A stretch of DNA of 7,451 nucleotides from Acidobacteria bacterium UBA6911 (GTDB lineage: Bacteria; Acidobacteriota; UBA6911): the NCBI GenBank assembly GCA_002451015.1, contig DKBB01000118.1, forward strand, positions 17,804 to 25,254, written 5' to 3'. The notes beneath the pieces are model-generated. The model was given only the letters and a program-made list of their open reading frames with translations, made no database searches and was not told the origin of the DNA. The translations under genes and the position numbers were made by a program. Shown here in pieces: positions 1-5,857 of this stretch; position 1 is the first letter of the stretch, and every line of letters begins with the position of its first letter.

Positions 1-159
1 GGCCGACAGCGCCGGATCGTGCATGATCAGTTCCTCAAGCTGTTTTGCGGAACTGGAATCCTGATCCAGGGCCTGAATGATTTTTATCAGAACCAGGGGG
101 ATACTTGGGATCTCGAGTTCCTTGTCTATCTGAAAAACCGGTTGGTTGAAAGCGCACAT
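1..159 (-). CDS. HDOD-domain protein, N-terminal part (runs off left edge)
   Basis: On the minus strand an open frame begins with ATG at 159 and stays open to base 1, giving 53 residues. After about 14 residues comes a stretch typical of the start of an HDOD domain: IPSIPLVLIKIIQALDQD, then SSAKQLEELIMHDPALSA. This is the family pattern 'lPplP.v..kll.l..d...s..el...i..DPaLta'. HDOD proteins are HD-related but usually lack the phosphohydrolase metal site; they act in signalling, often fused to response-regulator or GGDEF/EAL domains. Here HDOD is at the N-terminus, so any partner domain lies beyond the edge. The start is firm in one respect: between the in-frame TAG upstream (around 232-234) and ATG159 there is no other ATG, GTG or TTG. 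The Shine-Dalgarno match is weak (CGGAT). The gene is divergent from the moaB-like gene. Family call is good; signalling role is inference. Confidence 0.75.
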   Translation of the reverse strand, partial: MCAFNQPVFQIDKELEIPSIPLVLIKIIQALDQDSSSAKQLEELIMHDPALSA

Positions 160-191
160 AAGAAAATCCGAAAAATGGTTCGATTTGGCCG

Positions 192-212
192 CAATCCGGA
201 AACCAATCCGGA
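192..212. repeat. Tandem 9-base direct repeat CAATCCGGA
   Basis: CAATCCGGA occurs at 192-200 and again at 204-212, a 12-base period. The core ATCCGGA recurs at 255-261. The inner TCCGGA is itself palindromic, so the copies could be protein-binding half sites upstream of the HDOD gene (start at 159). Chance is not excluded. Confidence 0.4.
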
Positions 213-263
213 TCTGGATAGACGGGACCCGCTATCCCTACTATTTTCTTTTCGATCCGGACA

Positions 264-297
264 CGGGAAATCTTTAAATATTCGGAAGGATTTCCCG
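264..297. repeat. 9-bp perfect inverted repeat between divergent genes
   Basis: CGGGAAATC (264-272) is followed by a 16-base A/T-rich spacer and its exact reverse complement GATTTCCCG (289-297). No T-run follows on either strand, so an operator-like site is more likely than a terminator. It lies about 110 bases upstream of both start codons. Confidence 0.5.
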
Positions 298-305
298 ATT
301 CATTC

Positions 306-319
306 TCGAAAGCTTTCGA
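306..319. repeat. 14-bp perfect palindrome, candidate operator
   Basis: TCGAAAGCTTTCGA is a perfect palindrome without spacer, about 90 bases upstream of the moaB-like start and only 8 bases after the 264-297 inverted repeat. This is a plausible dimeric regulator site. No regulator family is recognised. Confidence 0.45.
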
Positions 320-407
320 AGCAGATGAAATCCTGTGAAAAATGCGGGCTAGGAAAAATCCTCACCGCATGGCATCATGAGCCTTTATTTATATTTGGGA
401 GGGGACC

Positions 408-935
408 ATGCCCGGCCGGAAATTAAAAGATTCAGTGGCTGAACATAAAAGCAGATCCAACATTCAAGTCAGAGTTGCCGTCGTCACCCTTTCCAACTCA
501 CGTTCCATCGATACCGACACATCGGGAGACACTATCCAGGAACTGCTTGAGAAAAACGGGCATTCGGTCCAAGCCAGAAAAGTCCTCCCCGACAACCTCA
601 AAACCCTGCAGACGACTTTGCGCGGGCTGTTGAGAAATAAAAAAGTGGATGCCATTATCACAACGGGAGGAACCGGGCTGACCCCGACAGATGTCACTAT
701 AGAAGCGGTCCGGCCCATGCTGGACAAGGAGCTTCCCGGTTTCAACTCGCTGTTCATGCTTTTAAGCTACTCAGAGGTAAAAAGCGCCGCCATGCTGTCG
801 CGCGCTCTTGCGGGAACAATTAAGGGGAAGGTGATTTTCTGCCTGCCGGGAAGCCCCAGAGCCTGCAAACTGGCACTGCAATCGCTTATTCTGCCGGAAC
901 TGGGTCATATACGGATGCTTCTGGGGAGTGATTAG
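408..935 (+). CDS. moaB: MoaB/MogA-family molybdopterin biosynthesis protein
   Basis: A 175-residue protein of the MoCF-biosynthesis fold, which binds molybdopterin; MogA-type members adenylylate it before molybdate insertion. After a basic N-terminal tail of about 20 residues come the first strand VRVAVVTLSNSR (21-32) and the helix starting TSGDTIQELL. The signature TTGGTGLTPTDVT spans about 85-97, followed by DKELPGF (106-112), a helix with SAAMLSRALAGT and the conserved LPGSPRA (146-152). The helix ending in LILPELGH is typical of the family C-terminus, so the protein is full length. The start ATG is preceded by a strong ribosome site, GGGAGGGG at 397-404. MoaB and MogA are hard to separate by eye; the short single-domain form with this C-terminus favours MoaB. 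No other cofactor gene is in the window. The gene ends with TAG. Confidence 0.85.
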   Translation: MPGRKLKDSVAEHKSRSNIQVRVAVVTLSNSRSIDTDTSGDTIQELLEKNGHSVQARKVLPDNLKTLQTTLRGLLRNKKVDAIITTGGTGLTPTDVTIEAVRPMLDKELPGFNSLFMLLSYSEVKSAAMLSRALAGTIKGKVIFCLPGSPRACKLALQSLILPELGHIRMLLGSD

Positions 936-1060
936 TCCGGCCCGGAAAGCACAATTTGGATATGCTCAGCCAGTGGGGCAAATTTATCATATCCCATTTC
1001 CGGTTCCAGGTTTGCCGTTTAATCCGAAGTGGAAAATCAATGGATTTAACGCTTCTTAAA

Positions 1061-1095
1061 GGCGCTGACAGTTCAGGGTCTGCAACCCTGGAGCC
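1061..1095 (+). repeat. Stem-loop in the leader of the HAD gene
   Basis: CAGGGT (1074-1079), loop CTGCA, ACCCTG (1085-1090) form a perfect 6-bp hairpin. An outer GGC (1061-1063) could pair with GCC (1093-1095). It ends 10-20 bases before the likely starts of the HAD gene (1106 or 1115) and contains the nearest purine-rich ribosome-site-like bases (GGAG, 1090-1093), so folding could influence translation. It is not followed by a T-run. Confidence 0.35.
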
Positions 1096-1105
1096 GTATA
1101 TTCGG

Positions 1106-1807
1106 ATGGTATTGATGAAACATTTTTCTCCTCGCCCGTGCCGACTCTTCCTTTTCGACCTTGACGGGACACTAATCGATTCCAAAGAAGATATTGCAAC
1201 AGCCGTAAACCTTGTGCTGGCAAAGCTGGAGTTCCCTCCACTGCCCGTTTCCAGGGTCATCCAGTTCGTAGGAAATGGAGTTAAGAAGCTTCTGGAACGA
1301 ACACTGCGGGAAATCCACAACCAAGAACCTGACGAAGATCTGCTCCTGAAAGGAATTGAGTTTTTCAGGGAAGAATACGCCAAACATCTGCTGGACCGGA
1401 CATGTCTCTATCCGGGGGTGCAAGACGCCCTGCAGCGTCTTTCCTGGGCGGATATGGCAGTGGTAAGCAACAAGCCGGAAAGATATTCCCGGCCGATCCT
1501 GGATGGACTGGGCGTCTCAGGGCGATTTCGTGCCATCCTTGGAGAGGAAACCGCCCACGCCTACAAGCCGGACCCCGCTCCTCTTAAAATTGCCATGGAG
1601 CTCTGCGGGGCGGCAGCAGCCGATACGGTAATGGTCGGAGACAGCTCGGTCGACATCGATGCGGGTAAAGCGGCCGGAGTCACGACATGCGCTGTTTCCG
1701 GTGGCTTCCACTCCAGGGGGGAACTCTTAACGTACCATCCCGACCTGATCATTGACGACCTACGAGAACTGAGCGACCACTTCTATAACGGGAGAAAACC
1801 CAAGTAA
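1106..1807 (+). CDS. gph: HAD-family phosphatase, phosphoglycolate phosphatase-like
   Basis: A 233-residue HAD hydrolase with all four catalytic motifs, numbered from ATG1106. Motif I is FDLDGTLID, with nucleophile D18 and acid/base D20. Motif II is VVSNK, with S121. Motif III is the lysine in YKPDP, K154. Motif IV is VGDSSVDID, with D179 and D183. The helical cap between motifs I and II (about 25-100) and the LYPGV segment resemble Gph, which clears 2-phosphoglycolate, but HAD substrates cannot be fixed by sequence alone. The frame stays open upstream to a TTG at 956; that would add 50 residues with no family similarity, so a start at 1106 or the nearby ATG1115 fits the usual 220-230 residues better. 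Ribosome-site matches are weak for both. The spacer after moaB is about 170 bases. Confidence 0.75.
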   Translation: MVLMKHFSPRPCRLFLFDLDGTLIDSKEDIATAVNLVLAKLEFPPLPVSRVIQFVGNGVKKLLERTLREIHNQEPDEDLLLKGIEFFREEYAKHLLDRTCLYPGVQDALQRLSWADMAVVSNKPERYSRPILDGLGVSGRFRAILGEETAHAYKPDPAPLKIAMELCGAAAADTVMVGDSSVDIDAGKAAGVTTCAVSGGFHSRGELLTYHPDLIIDDLRELSDHFYNGRKPK

Positions 1808-1809
1808 AA

Positions 1810-1833
1810 AAGCAATCAATAGAGCTGTTGCTT
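1810..1833 (+). terminator. Weak stem-loop after the HAD gene
   Basis: AAGCAA (1810-1815) and TTGCTT (1828-1833) are exact complements separated by 12 bases, directly after the HAD stop codon. The stem is short and no T-run follows, so termination is doubtful. The rest of the spacer up to 1931 shows nothing else recognisable. Confidence 0.2.
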
Positions 1834-1920
1834 GCAGACGGAACCTCAGATGAAGAGGGAGATGCATACACGCAAAGGCATGCCGTCGATTATGGTTCTA
1901 TCTCCGCAGATCCTGTAAAG

Positions 1921-1926
1921 AAGGAG
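1921..1926 (+). promoter_or_regulatory. Ribosome binding site fixing a GTG start
   Basis: AAGGAG lies 5 bases before GTG1932. It supports the GTG as the true start of the acyl-CoA ligase. Confidence 0.7.
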
Positions 1927-1931
1927 AATAG

Positions 1932-3497
1932 GTGACCCCGTTTTCAAACAGATTCGTACCTTTAACCGAATTCATCCGGCGCAATGCCCAATGGTATCCG
2001 GACAAGGTCGCCGTTTGCTTTGGATTGAAAAGTATTTCTTGGCAAACTTTAAACCAAAGGATTAACTGTTTTGCAAACCGCCTTATAGATGCAGGGATAT
2101 CAAAAGGAGATACAGTGGCGTTTATGAGCCGCAACCGTCTGGAATATCCTGAAATCCTGTTCGGCATCCTGAAGGCCGGAGGTGTCGCAGTCCCCGTCTC
2201 AACTCTGCTCGATAAAAAGTCCGTTTTTCAGCAATTAATCGATGCCCGACCAAAAGCGGTCATCACCGAGCATCCTTTCGCAGGGATGCTGGACGGATTA
2301 ATCTCAGAGCACCCGGACCTCCCTTCCAAGAAACGGATTCTTATCTCCGGATCGAAAACAGGATGGGTGGAGTATTCCGATTTCTGCAGTTGCAGCCCGG
2401 CATCGGAGCCGCGAAACGATATTAACGGGGAAGATCTCTACAATATTATCTACAGTTCCGGCACGACCGGAAAGCCCAAGGGTATCGTGCATACTCACCG
2501 GGCCCGCCTGTTTTTTGCCCTGACTTGCGGCCTCGAGTTCCGTGTTCACAATGAAACGGTTGCGTGTATTACCACGCCCCTGTACTCCAACGGAACTCAG
2601 TTGATGTTTCTGCCCACAATCCTGACAGGGGGAAAGATCGTGATCATGCCTTCGTTCGATCCTGCCGAGCTTTTGCGCCTTGTTCGGAAGGAGAAATGCA
2701 CCCATATTTTCATGGTTCCGACCCAGTTTATTCGCACCATGCAGAGCCCGGAATTTGAAGGCGCCGAAACCTCTTCCGTAGAAATTCTCCTTTCTGCCGC
2801 CGCCCCTCTTCGAAAAGAAACCAAGAACCGGATCCTGGACGCATTTCCGAATTCCAGACTGGTCGAGCTGTACGGGCTGACGGAAGGAATCAGCACTGTT
2901 CTCAGGCCCGATGAACAGTTTTCGAAAACAGGATCTGTCGGCAAGCCCCGGCTTGGCGGGGATATCAAAATCATCGACGAAGATGGGAATGAACTGCCCC
3001 GGGGAAAAACCGGGGAAATTGTAGGCATTAATTTTTCCATGATGAAGGAATATTACAAGGACCGAGAGGCGACGAACGGAGCCACCTGGCAGGATGGAGA
3101 GGGAAACACCTATCTTAAAACGGGAGATATCGGGAAGCTGGACACGGACGGATATCTCTACATTCTGGACCGAAAAAAAGACCTGATAATTTCGGGTGGT
3201 TTCAATATATATCCAAGCGATATCGAGAACGTTATCCTGCAGCACCCCGAAGTGGCCGAAGCAGCGGTAGTGGGTATACACCACGACGAGTGGGGGGAAA
3301 CGCCGCTGGCCCTGGTGGTGAAAAAGAATACGGAATCGATCCTAAGCCGCGAGGCACTGATAGAGTGGACGAACGGCAGGCTGGCAGGCTATCAGAAAAT
3401 AACGCACCTGCAATTCATTCCATCCCTTCCGAAAAACGATCTCGGAAAGATCCTAAAAAGGGAATTGAGAGAATCCCTGCAGGATTTAAAAACCTGA
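1932..3497 (+). CDS. AMP-forming acyl-CoA synthetase (ANL superfamily)
   Basis: A 521-residue class I adenylate-forming enzyme: it activates a carboxylate with ATP to an acyl-AMP, then forms the CoA thioester. The N-terminal domain has the P-loop YSSGTTGKPKG (174-184), the PLYSNG segment (about 216-221) and ELYGLTEG (312-319). The adenylate-binding TGD is at 397-399 and the hinge DRKKDLIISGG at 413-423. The C-terminal domain ends with LPKNDLGKILKREL, where K506 is the catalytic lysine. All core motifs are intact and the length is that of stand-alone fatty- or aromatic-acyl-CoA ligases (500-560). No carrier domain is attached, which argues against a peptide-synthetase module. The substrate cannot be read; medium/long-chain fatty acid, or a betaine/carnitine-like acid given the later methyltransferase, are possibilities only. 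About 90 bases separate it from the downstream membrane protein. Confidence 0.88.
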   Translation: MTPFSNRFVPLTEFIRRNAQWYPDKVAVCFGLKSISWQTLNQRINCFANRLIDAGISKGDTVAFMSRNRLEYPEILFGILKAGGVAVPVSTLLDKKSVFQQLIDARPKAVITEHPFAGMLDGLISEHPDLPSKKRILISGSKTGWVEYSDFCSCSPASEPRNDINGEDLYNIIYSSGTTGKPKGIVHTHRARLFFALTCGLEFRVHNETVACITTPLYSNGTQLMFLPTILTGGKIVIMPSFDPAELLRLVRKEKCTHIFMVPTQFIRTMQSPEFEGAETSSVEILLSAAAPLRKETKNRILDAFPNSRLVELYGLTEGISTVLRPDEQFSKTGSVGKPRLGGDIKIIDEDGNELPRGKTGEIVGINFSMMKEYYKDREATNGATWQDGEGNTYLKTGDIGKLDTDGYLYILDRKKDLIISGGFNIYPSDIENVILQHPEVAEAAVVGIHHDEWGETPLALVVKKNTESILSREALIEWTNGRLAGYQKITHLQFIPSLPKNDLGKILKRELRESLQDLKT

Positions 3498-3509
3498 ACG
3501 GGTAAAATG

Positions 3510-3528
3510 CGGTTCATTTGACGAACCG
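3510..3528 (+). terminator. Hairpin after the acyl-CoA ligase, no T-tract
   Basis: CGGTTC (3510-3515), loop ATTTGAC, GAACCG (3523-3528) give a perfect 6-bp stem 12 bases after the ligase stop. It is followed by GGACAAAG rather than a T-run, so it may be an attenuating or mRNA-protecting stem rather than an intrinsic terminator. Confidence 0.3.
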
Positions 3529-3588
3529 GGACAAAGCAACAATAATAACCTGCGAAAATCGGCAAGGTTGAAGGAACATTCGTGGATT

Positions 3589-4491
3589 ATGGATTTATAT
3601 TACTTACTCGGTGTTGCCACGGCTATATTCTGCGGGACCTGCATGCAGACCGGCATCCTTCTCCAGAAGAAGGTTGTAAACGACATGTCGCCGGAAGAAA
3701 GAGAACAGCATTTCCTGCGCACTCTCCTGAAAAACCCGCGATGGCTGACTGGTCTCACATTGGAATATGGATTGGGGACTGTCACCTTTATGACCGCCCA
3801 GAGCCTGATCGGGCCCGCCCTGGTACCGGGACTGATGGCATCCGGATTGATCGTACTGGCTGTCGGTTCGGTCAAGCTGATAGGCGAAACTCTGAGTTTT
3901 TCCGAATATGCAGGAATTGCTCTTGCGATTGCGGGCATTGCATTGCTGGGTTTGAGTGAACTCGAAATCGGCGTGGAACTGGTCCGTGAACAGCTGGCCG
4001 TAGAGGGTACGGCCGGCAGGATCGCCATTCTTACAATCGGTCTATTCGCTCTATGGGGTTTTACCCATCTGGCGTCGCTCCGGAGTGCCCGAAGAAAGGG
4101 AATCCTTATGGCCTTTTCCAACGGATTCCCGTTTGCGATTTCAAATTTCTGGGTCAGCCCTCTACTGGCGGTGTTCACCGTGGTTTTGACCGGAGACGGC
4201 ACCCTGGCCCAGAACGGCCTGTTTGTTCTGGCCAGTGTAATCCTGATAGGCAGCAATGTTTTCGGCATCCGGCAAACCAACGAGGCCTTCAAGTTCGCAC
4301 AGGCCAGCAACATCATCCCGGTACAACAGTTGTCTGTTCAGACCACGCCCATCCTGTTTTATTTCTACGTATATGCGCTCAAAGCTCCGAAACCGATCTC
4401 GGTCTTTTTCATTCTTGCCGGTGTCGCTCTTATACTGGCAGCCGCAGTTCTCCTCGGGAGACGGCAATCGGAAATTGAAAAGATCCATTAA
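3589..4491 (+). CDS. DMT/EamA-like multi-pass membrane protein
   Basis: About 300 residues with roughly nine hydrophobic segments, approximately 4-24, 52-70, 77-97, 105-123, 145-163, 172-200, 208-226, 240-263 and 270-290, and a short polar tail (RRQSEIEKIH). A charged cytoplasmic-type loop with MSPEEREQHF (33-42) follows the first segment. The pattern of paired helices, with glycine-rich segments such as GIALAIAGIALLGLSE and AGVALILAAAVLLG closing each half, is that of drug/metabolite-transporter superfamily proteins (EamA, or the NIPA-like magnesium branch). Cargo is unknown. Start choice: ATG3589 has AAGGAA at 3571-3576, 12 bases away, which is long. An in-frame TTG at 3568 would add seven residues but has no better site. 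A perfect A/T-rich inverted repeat follows the stop. The ligase upstream is co-directional, so joint expression is possible. Confidence 0.7.
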   Translation: MDLYYLLGVATAIFCGTCMQTGILLQKKVVNDMSPEEREQHFLRTLLKNPRWLTGLTLEYGLGTVTFMTAQSLIGPALVPGLMASGLIVLAVGSVKLIGETLSFSEYAGIALAIAGIALLGLSELEIGVELVREQLAVEGTAGRIAILTIGLFALWGFTHLASLRSARRKGILMAFSNGFPFAISNFWVSPLLAVFTVVLTGDGTLAQNGLFVLASVILIGSNVFGIRQTNEAFKFAQASNIIPVQQLSVQTTPILFYFYVYALKAPKPISVFFILAGVALILAAAVLLGRRQSEIEKIH

Positions 4492-4493
4492 CT

Positions 4494-4513
4494 GAAAAAC
4501 TCAAAAGTTTTTC
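4494..4513. terminator. Perfect A/T-rich inverted repeat after the transporter gene
   Basis: GAAAAACT (4494-4501), loop CAAA, AGTTTTTC (4506-4513) form an 8-bp perfect stem beginning 3 bases after the stop codon. Two more pairs (AC with GT) can form beyond a single mismatch. The T5 run lies in the 3' arm rather than after it. Position suggests an end-of-gene terminator, but the stem is not G/C-rich. Confidence 0.45.
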
Positions 4514-4535
4514 CGTTAGCGATGCACTCCAGGGC

Positions 4536-4556
4536 GCATGCATACCGCATTGGCGA
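4536..4556 (+). repeat. Imperfect direct repeat, left copy
   Basis: GCATGCAT (4536-4543), 5 bases, then ATTGGCGA (4549-4556). The same two 8-base words, separated by 6 bases, recur at 4909-4930. The two copies bracket the transposase remnant. Confidence 0.45.
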
Positions 4557-4678
4557 AAGACCGGCTGTTTTCAGCTATGGGATTATTAAGTTGATTTTAT
4601 AGGATACAACCCTGCCCGGAGCGGCAGATCTGAGCAAGAAGGCACCTTCCGCATCCTGTACGCACCCGATACCTCCGT

Positions 4679-4906
4679 CCGGAAAAATTAAGTAAAGTCT
4701 TCCGATCAGTGCTGCATCGAACTAGGAGGTACGAGAACAATCGGGCCGAAGCATCACATCCGCATACACGTGAGGTGGGGGTGCAGATGCGCCGTTTCAA
4801 ATCACCTCCGAAAGCCGAACAGTTTCCATCGGTATACGGTATGACTCAAAACCTGTTCGGCATCTGCAGCCAATCTCTCAAAGCAAGTCCCAACAAATCC
4901 CTCTGA
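4679..4906 (+). pseudogene. Decayed IS6-family-type transposase, C-terminal fragment
   Basis: The plus frame ending at TGA 4904-4906 reads HRTRRYENNRAEASHPHTR, then MRRFKSPPKAEQF and later NLF. This follows the C-terminal part of IS6-family DDE transposases, where I recall the pattern 'HR..RY.NNRAE.SHqPTR.RE..M..FKSp.qAQrFls.....nLF'. NNRAE would carry the final catalytic Glu. Just before it, PEKLSKVF sits where the family usually has TDKLRSY, with the catalytic Asp replaced. The same frame meets a stop at 4631-4633, the catalytic N-terminal part is absent, and the end after NLF is short and divergent, so this is a fossil. The nearest good start (GTG4709 or ATG4787) has no context for a real gene. 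No terminal inverted repeats were recognised. The family call rests on recalled motifs. Confidence 0.7.
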
Positions 4907-4908
4907 TA

Positions 4909-4930
4909 GCATGCATTTTCCGATTGGCGA
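4909..4930 (+). repeat. Imperfect direct repeat, right copy
   Basis: GCATGCAT (4909-4916), 6 bases, then ATTGGCGA (4923-4930), matching 4536-4556. This copy begins two bases after the stop codon of the transposase remnant. Confidence 0.45.
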
Positions 4931-5005
4931 GAGGGAACATGCGCGCAGTGAAGAGTGGCAGCTTTGCCGGTGTTTGGGGGAAATTTATGTCTTGCTCCCA
5001 TTAAC

Positions 5006-5033
5006 TTGACAATGCCTTTTGAGGTGATACCCT
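5006..5033 (+). promoter_or_regulatory. Candidate sigma-70 promoter for the corrinoid/methyltransferase genes
   Basis: A perfect -35 TTGACA (5006-5011) is followed after 16 bases by TACCCT (5028-5033), which keeps the three most conserved -10 positions (T1, A2, T6). Transcription would begin near 5040, giving a leader of about 45 bases to ATG5085. The weak -10 fits a regulated promoter. Confidence 0.5.
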
Positions 5034-5038
5034 CACCT
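5022..5038. promoter_or_regulatory. 17-bp inverted repeat over the -10, candidate operator
   Basis: AGGTGA (5022-5027), TACCC, TCACCT (5033-5038) is a perfect 6-bp inverted repeat covering the proposed -10 element. A second overlapping inverted repeat, CCTCA-CC-TGAGG (5031-5042), shares its right arm. A repressor bound here would block the promoter. No regulator gene is present in the window, so the binding protein is unknown. Confidence 0.45.
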
Positions 5039-5070
5039 GAGGACCGCCGCTACGAGTGCATATTCATATT

Positions 5071-5076
5071 GGAGGT
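5071..5076 (+). promoter_or_regulatory. Ribosome binding site of the corrinoid protein gene
   Basis: GGAGGT lies 8 bases before ATG5085. It favours that ATG over the directly adjacent in-frame TTG5082. Confidence 0.75.
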
Positions 5077-5084
5077 AAAATTTG

Positions 5085-5723
5085 ATGGTTGAGCTGTCCG
5101 GATTAAGAGACGCAATTATTAATGGTGATGACAAACTGACGCTTGAAATTACCCAGCAAGCCTTGAAAGAAGACGTCAACCCGGTTGAGTTAATCAATAA
5201 ATGGATGATACCCGCGATGGATGAGGTAGGGAGGCGTTTTGAGACACAGGAAATCTTTTTCCCCGAAATGCTCATTGCCGCTCGTGCGATGAAAAGGGCT
5301 CTTGAGCCCCTTCGCCCTTTGTTGTCGGCATCCGGAGTGCGGCCGACGGCCCGTGTAGTGATCGGAACAGTCCAGGGGGACCTGCACGATATCGGGAAAA
5401 ATATGGTGGGACATATGCTGGAAGGCGCCGGCTTTGAAGTCCACGATATAGGGATCGACGTCCCGGCTGAAAAATTTATTGAAGCCGTTAAGACACACGA
5501 TGCCCAAATTCTTGCCATTTCAGCTCTTTTAACGACGACCATGCCGGAAATGCAGAAAATTCTGGAGTTGGCGGATCAGTCCGGCCTTCGCGATACGATC
5601 AAGATCATTGTTGGAGGCGCTCCCATCACTCAAGCTTTTGCAGATGAAATAGGCGCGGATGGCTTTGGAGAAAATGCGGGATCTGCGGTGACCGTAGCCC
5701 GCGCCCTTGTCAATGCGCAATAA
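5085..5723 (+). CDS. Methyltransferase-associated corrinoid protein (MtbC/MttC-like)
   Basis: A 212-residue two-domain cobalamin carrier. Residues 1-85 form the helical cap typical of B12-binding domain 1, with NPVELINKWMIPAMDEVG (32-49), RFETQEIFFPEML (51-63) and AARAM. Residues 88-212 are the Rossmann-like B12 domain, with the corrinoid-ligating motif DLHDIG (99-104, lower axial ligand H101), the phosphate-side SALLTTTM segment (from S146) and VGGAP (176-180). Length and layout match MtbC, MtmC and MttC corrinoid proteins, which receive a methyl group from a substrate-specific methyltransferase and pass it on. The following MttB-family gene, 134 bases downstream, is its evident partner. Methionine-synthase-type modules are excluded by the small size. 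The specific substrate cannot be assigned. Its codon use is less G/C-rich than that of the methyltransferase gene. Confidence 0.9.
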   Translation: MVELSGLRDAIINGDDKLTLEITQQALKEDVNPVELINKWMIPAMDEVGRRFETQEIFFPEMLIAARAMKRALEPLRPLLSASGVRPTARVVIGTVQGDLHDIGKNMVGHMLEGAGFEVHDIGIDVPAEKFIEAVKTHDAQILAISALLTTTMPEMQKILELADQSGLRDTIKIIVGGAPITQAFADEIGADGFGENAGSAVTVARALVNAQ

Positions 5724-5726
5724 AAA

Positions 5727-5741
5727 CAACCGCCCGGGTTG
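5727..5741 (+). other. Small hairpin between corrinoid and methyltransferase genes
   Basis: CAACC (5727-5731), loop GCCCG, GGTTG (5737-5741) lies just after the corrinoid protein stop. No T-run follows, so transcription probably continues into the methyltransferase gene; the stem could tune relative expression of the two. The rest of the 134-base spacer shows no clear promoter. Confidence 0.3.
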
Positions 5742-5857
5742 CGAAATAGCATGACTTGGCAGTCCGCGTCAAAAGAACAACAAATACCTAATTGGGAATA
5801 GTCAAGACCCGAGGCAAAGATACGCACGGGCAACTCAGCAAAGAGAAAAGGAACACG

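Larger units (their letters stand above)
160..407. promoter_or_regulatory. Divergent intergenic region rich in repeats
   Basis: These 248 bases separate the minus-strand HDOD gene from the plus-strand moaB-like gene, so they should carry promoters for both. No convincing -35/-10 pair was found in either direction. The region holds a 9-bp inverted repeat (264-297), a 14-bp perfect palindrome (306-319) and three copies of ATCCGGA (194-200, 206-212, 255-261). No coding potential was seen. The regulatory role is inferred from position and repeat content. Confidence 0.4.

Noticed and set aside
19..426. Plus-strand 135-codon frame with a CEKCG motif
   Set aside because: It overlaps the HDOD gene on the other strand and the repeat-rich intergenic region, has no ribosome site at its GTG start and matches no family I know.
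933..1022. moaB ends in TAG and the frame stays open 28 more codons, suggesting pyrrolysine read-through
   Set aside because: The protein already has the full MoaB C-terminus (LILPELGH plus a short tail), and the extension has no recognisable content; an ordinary amber stop is simpler.
956..1105. N-terminal extension of the HAD protein from TTG956 or ATG1040
   Set aside because: The extra residues resemble no HAD cap, contain the hairpin sequence and exceed the usual length; a start at 1106 or 1115 fits the family.
4772..4808. GAGGTG ... CACCTC inverted repeat, similar in sequence to the operator candidate at 5022-5038
   Set aside because: It lies within the transposase remnant, has a 25-base loop and only 6-bp arms; probably chance.
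4931..5084. Possible cobalamin riboswitch before the corrinoid gene
   Set aside because: No B12-box-like sequence or the expected long multi-stem leader was seen, and the inferred leader from the TTGACA promoter is only about 45 bases.
4931..5084. Possible sigma-54 promoter (TGGCAG near 4957)
   Set aside because: The GG to GC spacing is not the required ten bases at any site examined.
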